Positions 19,198 through 27,474 of a stretch of DNA of 64,000 nt are shown here, piece by piece. A program made the position numbers and the translations under genes. The notes beneath the pieces are model-generated. The model worked only from the letters and a program-made list of their open reading frames with translations. It was not told where the DNA came from and made no database searches. This DNA is from Terrabacter sp040702505 (GTDB lineage: Bacteria > Actinomycetota > Actinomycetes > Actinomycetales > Dermatophilaceae). Position 1 is the first letter of the stretch; every line of letters starts with the position of its first letter. The stretch lies in assembly GCF_040702505.1 (NCBI RefSeq), contig NZ_JBFBLC010000004.1, positions 395,706-459,705 on the forward strand. The letters run 5' to 3'.

Positions 19198-20804
19198 AGA
19201 GCCTGACCATCGACTACACCACCGTGCTGCCCGCCCTGCTGCCGGTCGTCGGCCTCGTCGTCGTGCTCGTTGCCGACCTCGTCAACCCCCGCCTGCGGCA
19301 GACGCCGTATGCCGTCGCGGCCCTCGCCGCCCTCGGGTCGGCGCTGGCGACCGTGCCGGGTCTCTCGCTCGGCGGCGGCTCGACGAGGCAGACCTTCTGC
19401 CTCGTCGCACGCGGGGCCCCCGCGGGCGGGACGCTGCCGGGGATCGACGGGCTGCCGCAGGTGTGCCTGTGGCAGGCCGATGCGCTCGGCAGCACGCTGC
19501 AGCTCGCCGCCGCCCTCTCGGCGCTGGTGTGCATCGCCCTGGCATGGCCAGGTGCCCGGCGCGACCGCCGCGCGGACAGCACCCGTGAGCCGGTGGAGGC
19601 CGTGCTGCTGCTCGCCGCCCTCGCCGGCACCGTCGTGGTGGCCGCCAGCCGCGACGTCGGCACGTGGCTCATCGCGCTCGAGCTCGCGACCCTGCCCGTC
19701 ATCGCGCTGGTCGCGCTCTCCGGCCGCCGCTCCGCCGTCGCCGGCGCGACCCAGCTGCTCGTCACGTCGCTCGTGTCGTTCGCGCTGCTCGTGCTCGGGG
19801 TGGCGCTGTGGTTCACCGCGACCGGCAGCCCGTTCCTGACGCCCGATGCCGCGCTCTCCTCGGGTGGGGTCTTCGGCCTCGCCGAGGCCCTCACCAGCAG
19901 TGCCCCGACCGGCGCCGCCGGGGCGACGCCGGTCGTCTATCCCTCCCTCGCGAGCGGACTCGTGGCCCTGGCCACGGTGCTCGTCGTGGCCGGTGTCGGC
20001 TTCAAGCTCTCGCTCGTGCCGTTCCACGCGTGGACGCCCACGGCCTACGCCGGCTCGTCGGTGCCCGTCGCGACGTTCCTCGCGACGGTCTCGAAGGTCG
20101 CGGCCCTCGCGGCGCTGCTCGTCGTGCTGCGGGCGGTGGCCGTGCTCGGCACGCCCGCCGTCCTGTCGATCGCGATCCTCGCCGCGCTCAGCATGACGCT
20201 CGGCAACGTCATGGCCCTGCGACAGGACGACGTCGTGCGCCTGCTGGCCTGGTCGACCGTGGCCCAGGCGGGGTGGGTGGTGCTCCCGCTCGTCAGCATC
20301 TCCGCCCTCGGCGTCGCTGCCAGCGCGACCTACCTGCTCACCTACGTCGTCGCCACGCTCGTGGCCTTCGCCGTCGTGGCGGTGACGCTCCGGGACCAGC
20401 CGGGCGACGCGCGTCACCTCACGGCATACGCAGGCCTCTGGCAGCGCAGTCCCTGGCGGGCCGGCGCGCTCGCGCTCGCACTCACCTCGCTCGCCGGGCT
20501 GCCGCCGGGCGTCATCGGCCTCGTCGGCAAGATCACGGCGCTGCGGCCGGTCGTGGCGCAGGGCTGGGTCTGGCTCGCCGTCATCGCCGCCGTCAACGCG
20601 GTGATCGGGGTGGCCGTCTACTTGCGCTGGTTCCGGGTCGTCATCAGCCCGCCCGCCGGTGCCGCGCCGGAGCGCGCGTCCGCGGCCGCGACCCTGGCGG
20701 CAGCACGGCGACGTCCGGGCCTGGTCGCCGGTCTCGTGCTTGCTGCGGCGGTGCTCGTCGTCGTCAGCGTGCAGCCCGACCTCCTGCTCCAGCTGCTGGG
20801 CTGA
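19194..20804 (+). CDS. nuoN: Complex I subunit N (antiporter-like)
   Basis: About 536 residues, the third antiporter-like subunit and last gene of the operon. The GFKLSLVPFHAWTPTAYAGSS region and the DDVVRLLAWSTVAQAGW region match NuoN. A periplasmic-loop insertion with two cysteines (around residues 65-95) lies early in the protein. Start is a GTG coupled to nuoM. A strong terminator hairpin follows 33 bases after the stop. Confidence 0.94.
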   Translation: MKSLTIDYTTVLPALLPVVGLVVVLVADLVNPRLRQTPYAVAALAALGSALATVPGLSLGGGSTRQTFCLVARGAPAGGTLPGIDGLPQVCLWQADALGSTLQLAAALSALVCIALAWPGARRDRRADSTREPVEAVLLLAALAGTVVVAASRDVGTWLIALELATLPVIALVALSGRRSAVAGATQLLVTSLVSFALLVLGVALWFTATGSPFLTPDAALSSGGVFGLAEALTSSAPTGAAGATPVVYPSLASGLVALATVLVVAGVGFKLSLVPFHAWTPTAYAGSSVPVATFLATVSKVAALAALLVVLRAVAVLGTPAVLSIAILAALSMTLGNVMALRQDDVVRLLAWSTVAQAGWVVLPLVSISALGVAASATYLLTYVVATLVAFAVVAVTLRDQPGDARHLTAYAGLWQRSPWRAGALALALTSLAGLPPGVIGLVGKITALRPVVAQGWVWLAVIAAVNAVIGVAVYLRWFRVVISPPAGAAPERASAAATLAAARRRPGLVAGLVLAAAVLVVVSVQPDLLLQLLG

Positions 20805-20837
20805 CCCGGGGGTCGCCGCCCCTGCCGGGGCACGTCA

Positions 20838-20866
20838 AGAGCCCCGAGGCGGTGCCTCGGGGCTCT
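20838..20866 (+). terminator. Terminator after nuoN
   Basis: A perfect 13-bp stem (AGAGCCCCGAGGC with its complement) and a GGT loop. It ends the nuo transcript and may also serve the gene converging from the other strand, whose stop is at 20918. There is no long T-run, as usual in GC-rich actinobacteria. Confidence 0.8.
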
Positions 20867-20917
20867 CGGTCCGGCCGGTGCGTCTCGCGGTTGAACCGTC
20901 GGCCGGGTCTGTGGGGG

Positions 20918-21514
20918 TCAGGCGGTCTGGGGGACCCGCTGCGGCTCGGCGGTGGCGAGCCTGATGTCCTCGGCGGTCTTCGCGTGCCACAGGCCCAGCA
21001 GCCCGAGGACCAGGAAGATGCCGGCGCCGACGAACGAGGCGATGGCGCCGTAGAGGGCGATGGTGCCCATGGTGCCGAAGGCGTACGCGTTGAGGAGCAG
21101 GCCGCGCAGCGTGTTGCCCATGAAGAGGGTCTGGCGCAGCTGGCCGAGCTCGGCGACCTTGGCCTGGTCGGCGTTGGGGTCCTTCGACATCGTCATGAAC
21201 TCGCCGGAGACCTGCTCGTACGTGCGGTTGTTCGAGGCGGCGTTCATGTGGACGAGGATGTAGTGGTCGGCGAAGGCCTTGGCCTGGTCACCCGTGGTCA
21301 TCTTCTGGCCGGCGTAGGGCAGGAGCGCGTCCTTCTGCTCCTGGGTCTCGAGGGCCTTCGCGCCGGGCATCGTGATGTCCTGCTGGCTCAGCTGCTGCTC
21401 GACCTGGCCGGCCACGAAGCTGTGCGCGTACGTGAGGAGTCCGCCTGCCACGAGGAGGACGGCGGCGAGGAGCAGGCCGGTCCACGAGATCAGCGTGTCG
21501 AGGGTCTTGCGCAT
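20918..21514 (-). CDS. Two-helix membrane protein of unknown function, next to htpX
   Basis: About 198 residues. An N-terminal helix follows MRKTLDTLISW, then about 90 hydrophilic, probably extracytoplasmic residues, then one or two C-terminal helices (TLRGLLLNAYAFGTMGTIALYG and FVGAGIFLVLGLLGLW). I do not recognise a catalytic motif. The start at 21514 has AGGAAAG upstream; the frame is open 16 codons farther. It diverges from htpX across a spacer with a BlaI-like operator, so it may be an HtpX substrate, regulator or partner (inference). Proteins of this type are sometimes named after LigA dioxygenases in databases, which nothing here supports. Confidence 0.65.
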   Translation of the reverse strand: MRKTLDTLISWTGLLLAAVLLVAGGLLTYAHSFVAGQVEQQLSQQDITMPGAKALETQEQKDALLPYAGQKMTTGDQAKAFADHYILVHMNAASNNRTYEQVSGEFMTMSKDPNADQAKVAELGQLRQTLFMGNTLRGLLLNAYAFGTMGTIALYGAIASFVGAGIFLVLGLLGLWHAKTAEDIRLATAEPQRVPQTA

Positions 21515-21565
21515 CGTGTGCTTCTTTCCTGGAAGGGATGTCGGTTTTCCCAACACCCGCAAACT

Positions 21566-21583
21566 ACTACTACGTGTAGTAGT
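21566..21583. promoter_or_regulatory. BlaI/MecI-like operator between divergent membrane-protein and htpX genes
   Basis: ACTACTAC-GT-GTAGTAGT is a perfect 8-bp inverted repeat with a 2-base spacer in an AT-richer stretch. It strongly resembles the TACTACA...TGTAGTA operators bound by BlaI/MecI/CopY winged-helix repressors. It lies 52 bases from the start of the minus-strand gene and 127 bases from htpX, where it could control both. No BlaI-family gene is in the window. Confidence 0.65.
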
Positions 21584-21710
21584 GGCTCGGAGGTTTCCGC
21601 TCGTCCCGGTCTGAGGCGTGCGTCACAGATGTCCGCGACGTCCTGCGCCCAGTGGGCTCCCAGCGGACTTCCAGCGGGAACACGCGTTGTCGGTCACTCG
21701 TTCAACCGGC

Positions 21711-22586
21711 ATGCACAAGCACTTCAACGGGCTCAAGACCGCTGCCCTCTTCGGCGGCATCTGGGCCCTGCTGCTGGCGGTGGGGGCGCTCGTCGCCGGC
21801 GGCCGCTACATCTGGGTCTTCGCGCTCATCGGCGTCGGCACGACCGCCTACGGCTACTGGAACAGCGACAAGCTGGCCATCCGGGCCATGCACGCCTATC
21901 CCGTTTCCGAGGCGCAGGCCCCCGCGATGTACCGCATCGTCCGCGAGCTCTCGACCCGCGCCGGCAAGCCGATGCCGCGGCTCTACATCTCGCCGACACA
22001 GGCGCCCAACGCCTTCGCCACCGGACGCAACCCCCAGAACGCCGCCGTGTGCTGCACCGAGGGCATCCTCAGCCTGCTCGACGAGCGGGAGCTGCGCGGC
22101 GTCCTCGGTCACGAGCTGATGCACGTCTACAACCGCGACATCCTCACCAGCTCGGTCGCGGCGGCCATCGCCGGCGTGATCACCTCGATCGGCCGGATGC
22201 TCATGTTCAGCAGCATGTTCGGCGGAGGCGGCTCCGACGAGGACCGCCCGAACCCCTTCGCCCTGCTCGCCATGAGCCTGCTCGCCCCCATGGCCGCGAT
22301 GATGATCCAGATGGCCATCAGCCGCACCCGCGAGTACGACGCCGACGAGGACGGCGCCAAGCTGACCGGTGACCCGCTCGCGCTCGCCTCGGCGCTGCGC
22401 AAGCTCGAGACCGGTGTGGCGCGGGCGCCCCTGGCGCCGTCCCAGGACGTCGTCAACGCCAGCCACATGATGATCGCCAGCCCCTTCCGCGCCCAGGACG
22501 TGACGCGGTTCCTCTCCACGCACCCGCCGATGGACCAGCGCATCGCCCGCCTCGAGGGGATGGCCGGCGGCCCGCTGCGGCACTGA
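21711..22586 (+). CDS. htpX: Zinc metalloprotease HtpX
   Basis: A 291-residue M48-family integral membrane protease that degrades misfolded or damaged membrane proteins. Two N-terminal helices are followed by the zinc motif HELMH near residues 134-138, with a downstream EYDADEDGAKL region supplying the third ligand, and a further hydrophobic pair between them. Start chosen at ATG of MHKHFNGLKTAALF where family similarity begins; the frame is open earlier. Its place just after a nuo operon with kor genes may be a conserved actinobacterial neighbourhood (from memory). Confidence 0.92.
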   Translation: MHKHFNGLKTAALFGGIWALLLAVGALVAGGRYIWVFALIGVGTTAYGYWNSDKLAIRAMHAYPVSEAQAPAMYRIVRELSTRAGKPMPRLYISPTQAPNAFATGRNPQNAAVCCTEGILSLLDERELRGVLGHELMHVYNRDILTSSVAAAIAGVITSIGRMLMFSSMFGGGGSDEDRPNPFALLAMSLLAPMAAMMIQMAISRTREYDADEDGAKLTGDPLALASALRKLETGVARAPLAPSQDVVNASHMMIASPFRAQDVTRFLSTHPPMDQRIARLEGMAGGPLRH

Positions 22587-22677
22587 GGCTCCGGCCCCAC
22601 CGTCTGGCCCCGCCCCTCGGCAACCTCGCAGGCAACCCCGGCGACGACGGCCCGGTCCATCTGGCAGGCTCGCTCCC

Positions 22678-25176
22678 ATGCGCAGTCTCACCCTGGCCGA
22701 AGCCCGCGAGCGATCCTCGCTGATCACCGTCACGTCGTATGCCGTCGAGCTCGACCTCGACCAGGGCGCGGAGGTCTTCGGCTCGCGCACCGTCGTCCGG
22801 TTCACCTGCGCGACGCCGGGCAGCGACTCCTGGGTCGACCTCAAGGCGGTCGCGGTGCAGAGCATCGAGCTCAACGGGCAGGTCCTCGATCCCGACGCCG
22901 TCTCGGACGGCCGGCTGACGCTGTCCCGCCTCGCCGCCGAGAACGAGCTCACCGTCGTCGCGACCATGGCGTACAGCCACGACGGGCAGGGCCTGCACCG
23001 GGCCACCGACCCGGCCGACGGGCAGGACTACGTCTACGGCCACCTCTTCCTCGACGCGGCCCCGAGCGTCTACGCCTGCTTCGACCAGCCCGACCTCAAG
23101 GCCCCCTACGACGTGACCGTCCGGGCGCCGCAGGACTGGACCGTGATCGGGAACGGCGCGGCCACCCGCGGCGAGGACGGCACGTGGACCCTCGCCACGA
23201 CCAGGCCGCTCGCCACCTACTTCGTGACGGTGTGCGCGGGGCCGTACGTCTCCGTGCGCGACGAGCACGACGGCATACCTCTGGGCATCCACGCGCGCGC
23301 CTCGCTGCAGGAGCCGCTCGAGCGGCACGCCGCCGAGCTCTTCGACGTCACGAAGCGCTCCTTCGACTACTTCCACGGCCTCTTCGGCATCCGCTACCCG
23401 TTCGGGGAGTACCACCAGGTCTTCGTGCCCGAGTTCAACGCCGGCGCCATGGAGAACCCCGGCTGCGTCACCTTCCGGGATCAGTACCTCTACCGCGGCG
23501 CCGCGACCCGCGACGAGCTGCTGACCCGCGCCAACACGGTCAGCCACGAGATGTCGCACATGTGGTTCGGCGACCTCGTGACGATGAAGTGGTGGGACGA
23601 CCTCTGGCTCAACGAGAGCTTCGCCGAGTACATGAGCCACCGCTGCCTCGTCGACGCGACCGACTACACCGACGCCTGGGTCGACTCCTCGATCGTGCGC
23701 AAGGTCTGGGGCTACGGCGCCGAGCGCTCGCCCTCGACCCACCCGGTCGCCGGCGTCGAGGCCCTCGACGCGCAGAGCGCGCTGCAGAACTTCGACGGCA
23801 TCTCGTACGCCAAGGGCGCGGCCGCGCTGCGCCAGCTCATCGCGTACGTCGGCGACGACCGCTTCATCGCGGGCGTCCGGGCGTACCTGACCGACAAGTC
23901 CTACGGCAACGGCACCCTCGCCGACTTCCTCGGCGCCATCGAGCAGGCGAGCGGCAAGGACCTCACGGCGTGGTCGCGCGCCTGGCTGCTCACGGCCGAC
24001 CGCGACACCATCTCGGTCGAGGTCGACGAGCAGAACGGCGTCGTCGAGCGTGCCGTGGTCATCCGCGAGTCGCCGGCCGACCGCCCGGCCGACCGGCCGC
24101 ACGCCTTCGACGTGGCGGGCTGGACCGACGGGCGCGAGCTCGGCCGGGTCCCGGTCACCGTCACCGAGCCGATGACGACGATCGCCGAGCTCGAGGGGAC
24201 CCCGGAGCCGGCGGTCCTCGTGCCCAACGCGTCCGACCTGACGTGGGCTCGCGTACGCCTGTCCGACGCGACCGTGGCCGCGCTCCCGGCGCAGCTCGGG
24301 CAGGTCCCCGACGCGCAGGCGCGGGCCGTCGTGTGGTCCGCGCTCATCGACGGGGTGCACGGCGCGACCGTCTCGCCGGCCTCGTTCCTCGACGTGTTCG
24401 ACGCCGCCTGGCCCGCCGAGACGAACTCCTCGATCCTGACCCGGGTGGCGGCCTACGCCGAGCACCGGGTCGTGCCGTACTTCGTCCCGCGGCCCGAGCA
24501 GGACGCCGCGCTGGCGCGGCTCAACCGGGCCGCCACGGGGCTGCTCGAGGGCGCGGCCCCGGCCACGACGGAGTCGCTCGCGGCGGCCCGTCTCGTCGCC
24601 GGCACCAGCGACGACGAGGCGCTGCTGCGCGCCTGGGCCGACGGCCAGGGCCTGCCGGCGGGCCTCGAGGACGACGGTGACTTCCGCTGGATCGTCGTGC
24701 GCAACCTCGCCGCCCGCGGCCTCATCGGCGGCGCCGAGATCGACCGCTTCCGCGCCAAGGACGACACGCTGCAGGGCGGCCTCAACGCCCTGATGTGCCG
24801 GGCGAGCCTGCCCGACCCGGAGTCCAAGGCGTGGGCGTGGCAGCAGCTGACCGGCCGCGAGGGGCGCTCCAACTACGAGATGGTGCACCTCGCCCGGGGC
24901 ATGTGGGTGGCGCCCGACGACGACCTCGTCGCCGACTACGTGCCGCGCTACTTCAGCGACGTCCCGGCGATGTCCGGCTGGGTGGGGGAGGACGCCCTCT
25001 CGCGCGTCGTGCTCGTCGCCTTCCCGCGGGTCTTCACCGAGGAGACCGCGAGCCTGAGCTCGGAGACCATCGCCCGCGATGACCTCACGCCCGCCGTCCG
25101 CAGGTCGCTCGTCGACGCCGACGCGGAGCTGCGCGAGGCGCTGGCGTCCCGCCAGACCTTCGGCGCGGCCGTCTGA
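22678..25176 (+). CDS. pepN: Aminopeptidase N (M1 family)
   Basis: An 832-residue cytosolic zinc aminopeptidase that removes N-terminal residues from peptides. GAMENPG, the exopeptidase motif, is near residue 257, and the zinc site HEMSHMWFGD...NESFAEY starts near residue 290. The C-terminal helical ERAP1-like domain is complete, and the length fits actinobacterial PepN. The gene is preceded by a short spacer after htpX and followed closely by a GNAT gene. Confidence 0.95.
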   Translation: MRSLTLAEARERSSLITVTSYAVELDLDQGAEVFGSRTVVRFTCATPGSDSWVDLKAVAVQSIELNGQVLDPDAVSDGRLTLSRLAAENELTVVATMAYSHDGQGLHRATDPADGQDYVYGHLFLDAAPSVYACFDQPDLKAPYDVTVRAPQDWTVIGNGAATRGEDGTWTLATTRPLATYFVTVCAGPYVSVRDEHDGIPLGIHARASLQEPLERHAAELFDVTKRSFDYFHGLFGIRYPFGEYHQVFVPEFNAGAMENPGCVTFRDQYLYRGAATRDELLTRANTVSHEMSHMWFGDLVTMKWWDDLWLNESFAEYMSHRCLVDATDYTDAWVDSSIVRKVWGYGAERSPSTHPVAGVEALDAQSALQNFDGISYAKGAAALRQLIAYVGDDRFIAGVRAYLTDKSYGNGTLADFLGAIEQASGKDLTAWSRAWLLTADRDTISVEVDEQNGVVERAVVIRESPADRPADRPHAFDVAGWTDGRELGRVPVTVTEPMTTIAELEGTPEPAVLVPNASDLTWARVRLSDATVAALPAQLGQVPDAQARAVVWSALIDGVHGATVSPASFLDVFDAAWPAETNSSILTRVAAYAEHRVVPYFVPRPEQDAALARLNRAATGLLEGAAPATTESLAAARLVAGTSDDEALLRAWADGQGLPAGLEDDGDFRWIVVRNLAARGLIGGAEIDRFRAKDDTLQGGLNALMCRASLPDPESKAWAWQQLTGREGRSNYEMVHLARGMWVAPDDDLVADYVPRYFSDVPAMSGWVGEDALSRVVLVAFPRVFTEETASLSSETIARDDLTPAVRRSLVDADAELREALASRQTFGAAV

Positions 25177-25189
25177 GGGTGCCTCGCAC

Positions 25190-25750
25190 GTGAGTGGCGT
25201 CCCGGATCCCGATGACCTGCTCGACGGCGTACCCGTCGGCGGGTGGGTGATCGAGCTCGCCGACGTGGGCGCTCCCGCGTGCGAGGCGCTGCTGCGTGAC
25301 TACTACGTCGAGGTCAGCGACCGGTGGTACCAGCTGCGGGAGGGGCGGGACTCGACTCCCGAGGAGATCGAGACCGGCTACCCCCGCATGCGCAGCGACG
25401 ACCTCGCCCCGCCGACCGGTGTGTTCCTCGTGGCCCGGCGTGCCGACGCCCCGGCCGTCCTCGGTGGCTGCGTGGGCCTCCGGCGCCTCCGGGACGGGTC
25501 AGGTGCACGGGTGGCCGAGCTGCGCCGGCTCTACGTGCGGCCCGAGCTGCGTCGAGCCGGCCTCGGCACGAGCCTGCTGCTGTGCGCCGAGGAGGTGGCG
25601 CGGGTCTGGGGCGTCGAGGCGATGCGCCTGGACACCCGGCTCGACCTCGAGGAGGCCCGGGCGCTCTACCTGCGCCACGGCTGGTCCGAGGTGCCGCCCT
25701 TCTCGGACGCCTTCTACGCCGAGGCGTGGTACGCCAAGCGGCTCGACTGA
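25190..25750 (+). CDS. GNAT-family N-acetyltransferase
   Basis: About 186 residues starting at GTG 25190, fourteen bases after the pepN stop. The GNAT core is visible: strands around VAELRRLYVRPELRRAGLG (acetyl-CoA-binding Q/R-x-x-G-x-G/A region as RRAGLGTSLL), then AMRLDTRLDLEEARALYLRHGWSEV. The acceptor is unknown. The open frame starting earlier at 25079 is out of the expected register for the family and lies within pepN. Confidence 0.82.
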   Translation: MSGVPDPDDLLDGVPVGGWVIELADVGAPACEALLRDYYVEVSDRWYQLREGRDSTPEEIETGYPRMRSDDLAPPTGVFLVARRADAPAVLGGCVGLRRLRDGSGARVAELRRLYVRPELRRAGLGTSLLLCAEEVARVWGVEAMRLDTRLDLEEARALYLRHGWSEVPPFSDAFYAEAWYAKRLD

Positions 25751-25771
25751 CCGGCGCCGGGCGGGCGCAGG

Positions 25772-27292
25772 TCACCAGGGGCTGGGCTCGTAGTCCTTGA
25801 CGAAGCAGCCGTAGAGGTCCTCGCCGGCCTCGCCGCGCACGATGGGGTCGTAGACGCGGGCGGCGCCGTCGACGAGGTCGAGCGGGGCGTGCCAGCCCTC
25901 GGCGGCGATGCGCAGCTTCTCGTCGTGCGGCCGCTCGTCGGTGATCCAGCCGGTGTCGACGGCCGTCATGAGGATCCGGTCGCTCTCGAACATCTCGCCC
26001 GCGCTCGTGCGCGTCAGCATGTTGAGCGCCGCCTTGGCCATGTTGGTGTGCGGGTGGCCGGGGCCCTTGTAGCGGCGCGAGAACTGCCCCTCCATCGCCG
26101 AGACGTTGACGACGTACGCGCGCCGGGCGCCCGCCGCGACGGCCGCCCGCATCGCCGGGCGCAGCCGGGAGACGAGCAGGAACGGTGCCGTCGAGTTGCA
26201 CAGCTGGACCTCGAGCAGCTCGAGCGGGTCGACCTCCTCGACCTTCTGGGTCCAGGAGTTGGTGCGCTGCAGGTCGGGCAGCAGGCCGCCGGCGTCCACG
26301 GCCGTGCCGGCCCGGTGTGCCTCCAGGCTCGCGTTGCCGGCGGTGAGCGCCAGCGCCGTCATCGACGCCGCGGTCTGCGCGGCCAGGGCGTGCTCGACCG
26401 ACTCGCCGTCGTGGTGCGCGACGGCGTGCTCGCGCAGGGCCCCGGCGATGGAGGCCGGGTGCGCCTCGCTGACCCGGTCGAAGGTCACCATCTCGGGCAG
26501 AGCAGTGCCCTCGGGCAGCGGCGCCGACTCCAGCTCCACGAGCTTGCCGTACGCGCCGGGGGAGCGGCGCACGGTCTGGGCGGCGTTGTTGATGAGGATG
26601 TCGAGCGGGCCGGCTGCGGCGACCTCGTCGGCGAGGGCGATGACCTGGGTGGGGTCGCGCAGGTCGATGCCGACGATCTTGAGGCGGTGGATCCAGTCGG
26701 CGCTGTCCTCCATCGCCGCGAAGCGGCGCACCGCGTCCTTGGGGAAGCGCGTGGTGATCGTGGTGTGCGCGCCGTCGCGGAGCAGCCGCAGGGCGATGTA
26801 CATCCCGATCTTCGAGCGGCCGCCGGTGAGCAGGGCCCGCTTGCCGGTGAGGTCGGTGCGCTGGTCGCGCTTGGCGTGGCTCTTGCGCGCGCAGTCGGGG
26901 CAGAGCCAGTGGTAGAACGCGTCGACGAGGGTGTAGTCGCGCTTGCAGATGTAGCAGCCGCGCGGATTGACCAGCTCGCCGGCGAAGGCGCCGTTCGCAC
27001 TGGACACCAGGGGGATTCCCTTGGTCTCGTCGTCGATGCGCATCGGTGATCCCGTCGCCGTCGACTCGATGACCTGCCGGTCGGCCTTGCGCTCGGCCCA
27101 CGTCTTCGCGTTGCGCCGGTCCTTCTTGAGGCGCTTGTACATCAGCGACGCCGCCCGCTTGAGCGTCTCGAAGTCGGGGTCGTCCAGGTCGAGCGACGGT
27201 GCCAGGGCCAGCACGCGCACGGCCGTCGCGACGTCCTCGGGGTCGAGGCGCACGATGGCGGAGGGATCGAGCTCGGTTTCGGTCAGACTCAC
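25772..27292 (-). CDS. Short-chain dehydrogenase with N-terminal zinc ribbon
   Basis: A 506-residue protein. Residues 1-95 are helical and charged; residues 110-135 contain CYICKRDY...WLCPDC, a four-cysteine zinc ribbon; residues 150 onward are a Rossmann fold with the nucleotide motif TGGRSKIG (TGxxxxxG variant) and DILINNAAQ. Late in the protein VNVSAMEGQFSRRYKGPGHPHTNMAKAALNML offers the Ser, Tyr and Lys of SDR catalysis (Y..x..K spacing is wider than usual if the tyrosine of RRYKG is used). The substrate is unknown. It is monocistronic, with a 180-base spacer before htrA on the same strand. Confidence 0.75.
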   Translation of the reverse strand: MSLTETELDPSAIVRLDPEDVATAVRVLALAPSLDLDDPDFETLKRAASLMYKRLKKDRRNAKTWAERKADRQVIESTATGSPMRIDDETKGIPLVSSANGAFAGELVNPRGCYICKRDYTLVDAFYHWLCPDCARKSHAKRDQRTDLTGKRALLTGGRSKIGMYIALRLLRDGAHTTITTRFPKDAVRRFAAMEDSADWIHRLKIVGIDLRDPTQVIALADEVAAAGPLDILINNAAQTVRRSPGAYGKLVELESAPLPEGTALPEMVTFDRVSEAHPASIAGALREHAVAHHDGESVEHALAAQTAASMTALALTAGNASLEAHRAGTAVDAGGLLPDLQRTNSWTQKVEEVDPLELLEVQLCNSTAPFLLVSRLRPAMRAAVAAGARRAYVVNVSAMEGQFSRRYKGPGHPHTNMAKAALNMLTRTSAGEMFESDRILMTAVDTGWITDERPHDEKLRIAAEGWHAPLDLVDGAARVYDPIVRGEAGEDLYGCFVKDYEPSPW

Positions 27293-27474
27293 CGCGCAAG
27301 GGTACGGGCGGCCCCCGCCGGGCCCCCAATCCGCTGCGCCCGCGCCCCACCGCGAGCACCGCGCCCGGCCGCCCGATGACGTATGCCGCCGGGCCGGCGA
27401 CCGTCCGCGTCCACCGGGAGCGTGGTGGGGGACGGCCGCGAGCCCGACGGCATACGCGGGGGAGGAGCCGCCGG

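Noticed and set aside
27382..27457. Terminator formed by inverted GTATGCCG words upstream of the zinc-ribbon SDR
   Set aside because: The two copies are about 60 bases apart with little further pairing between them, so a stable hairpin is unlikely; they are counted only as copies of the word.
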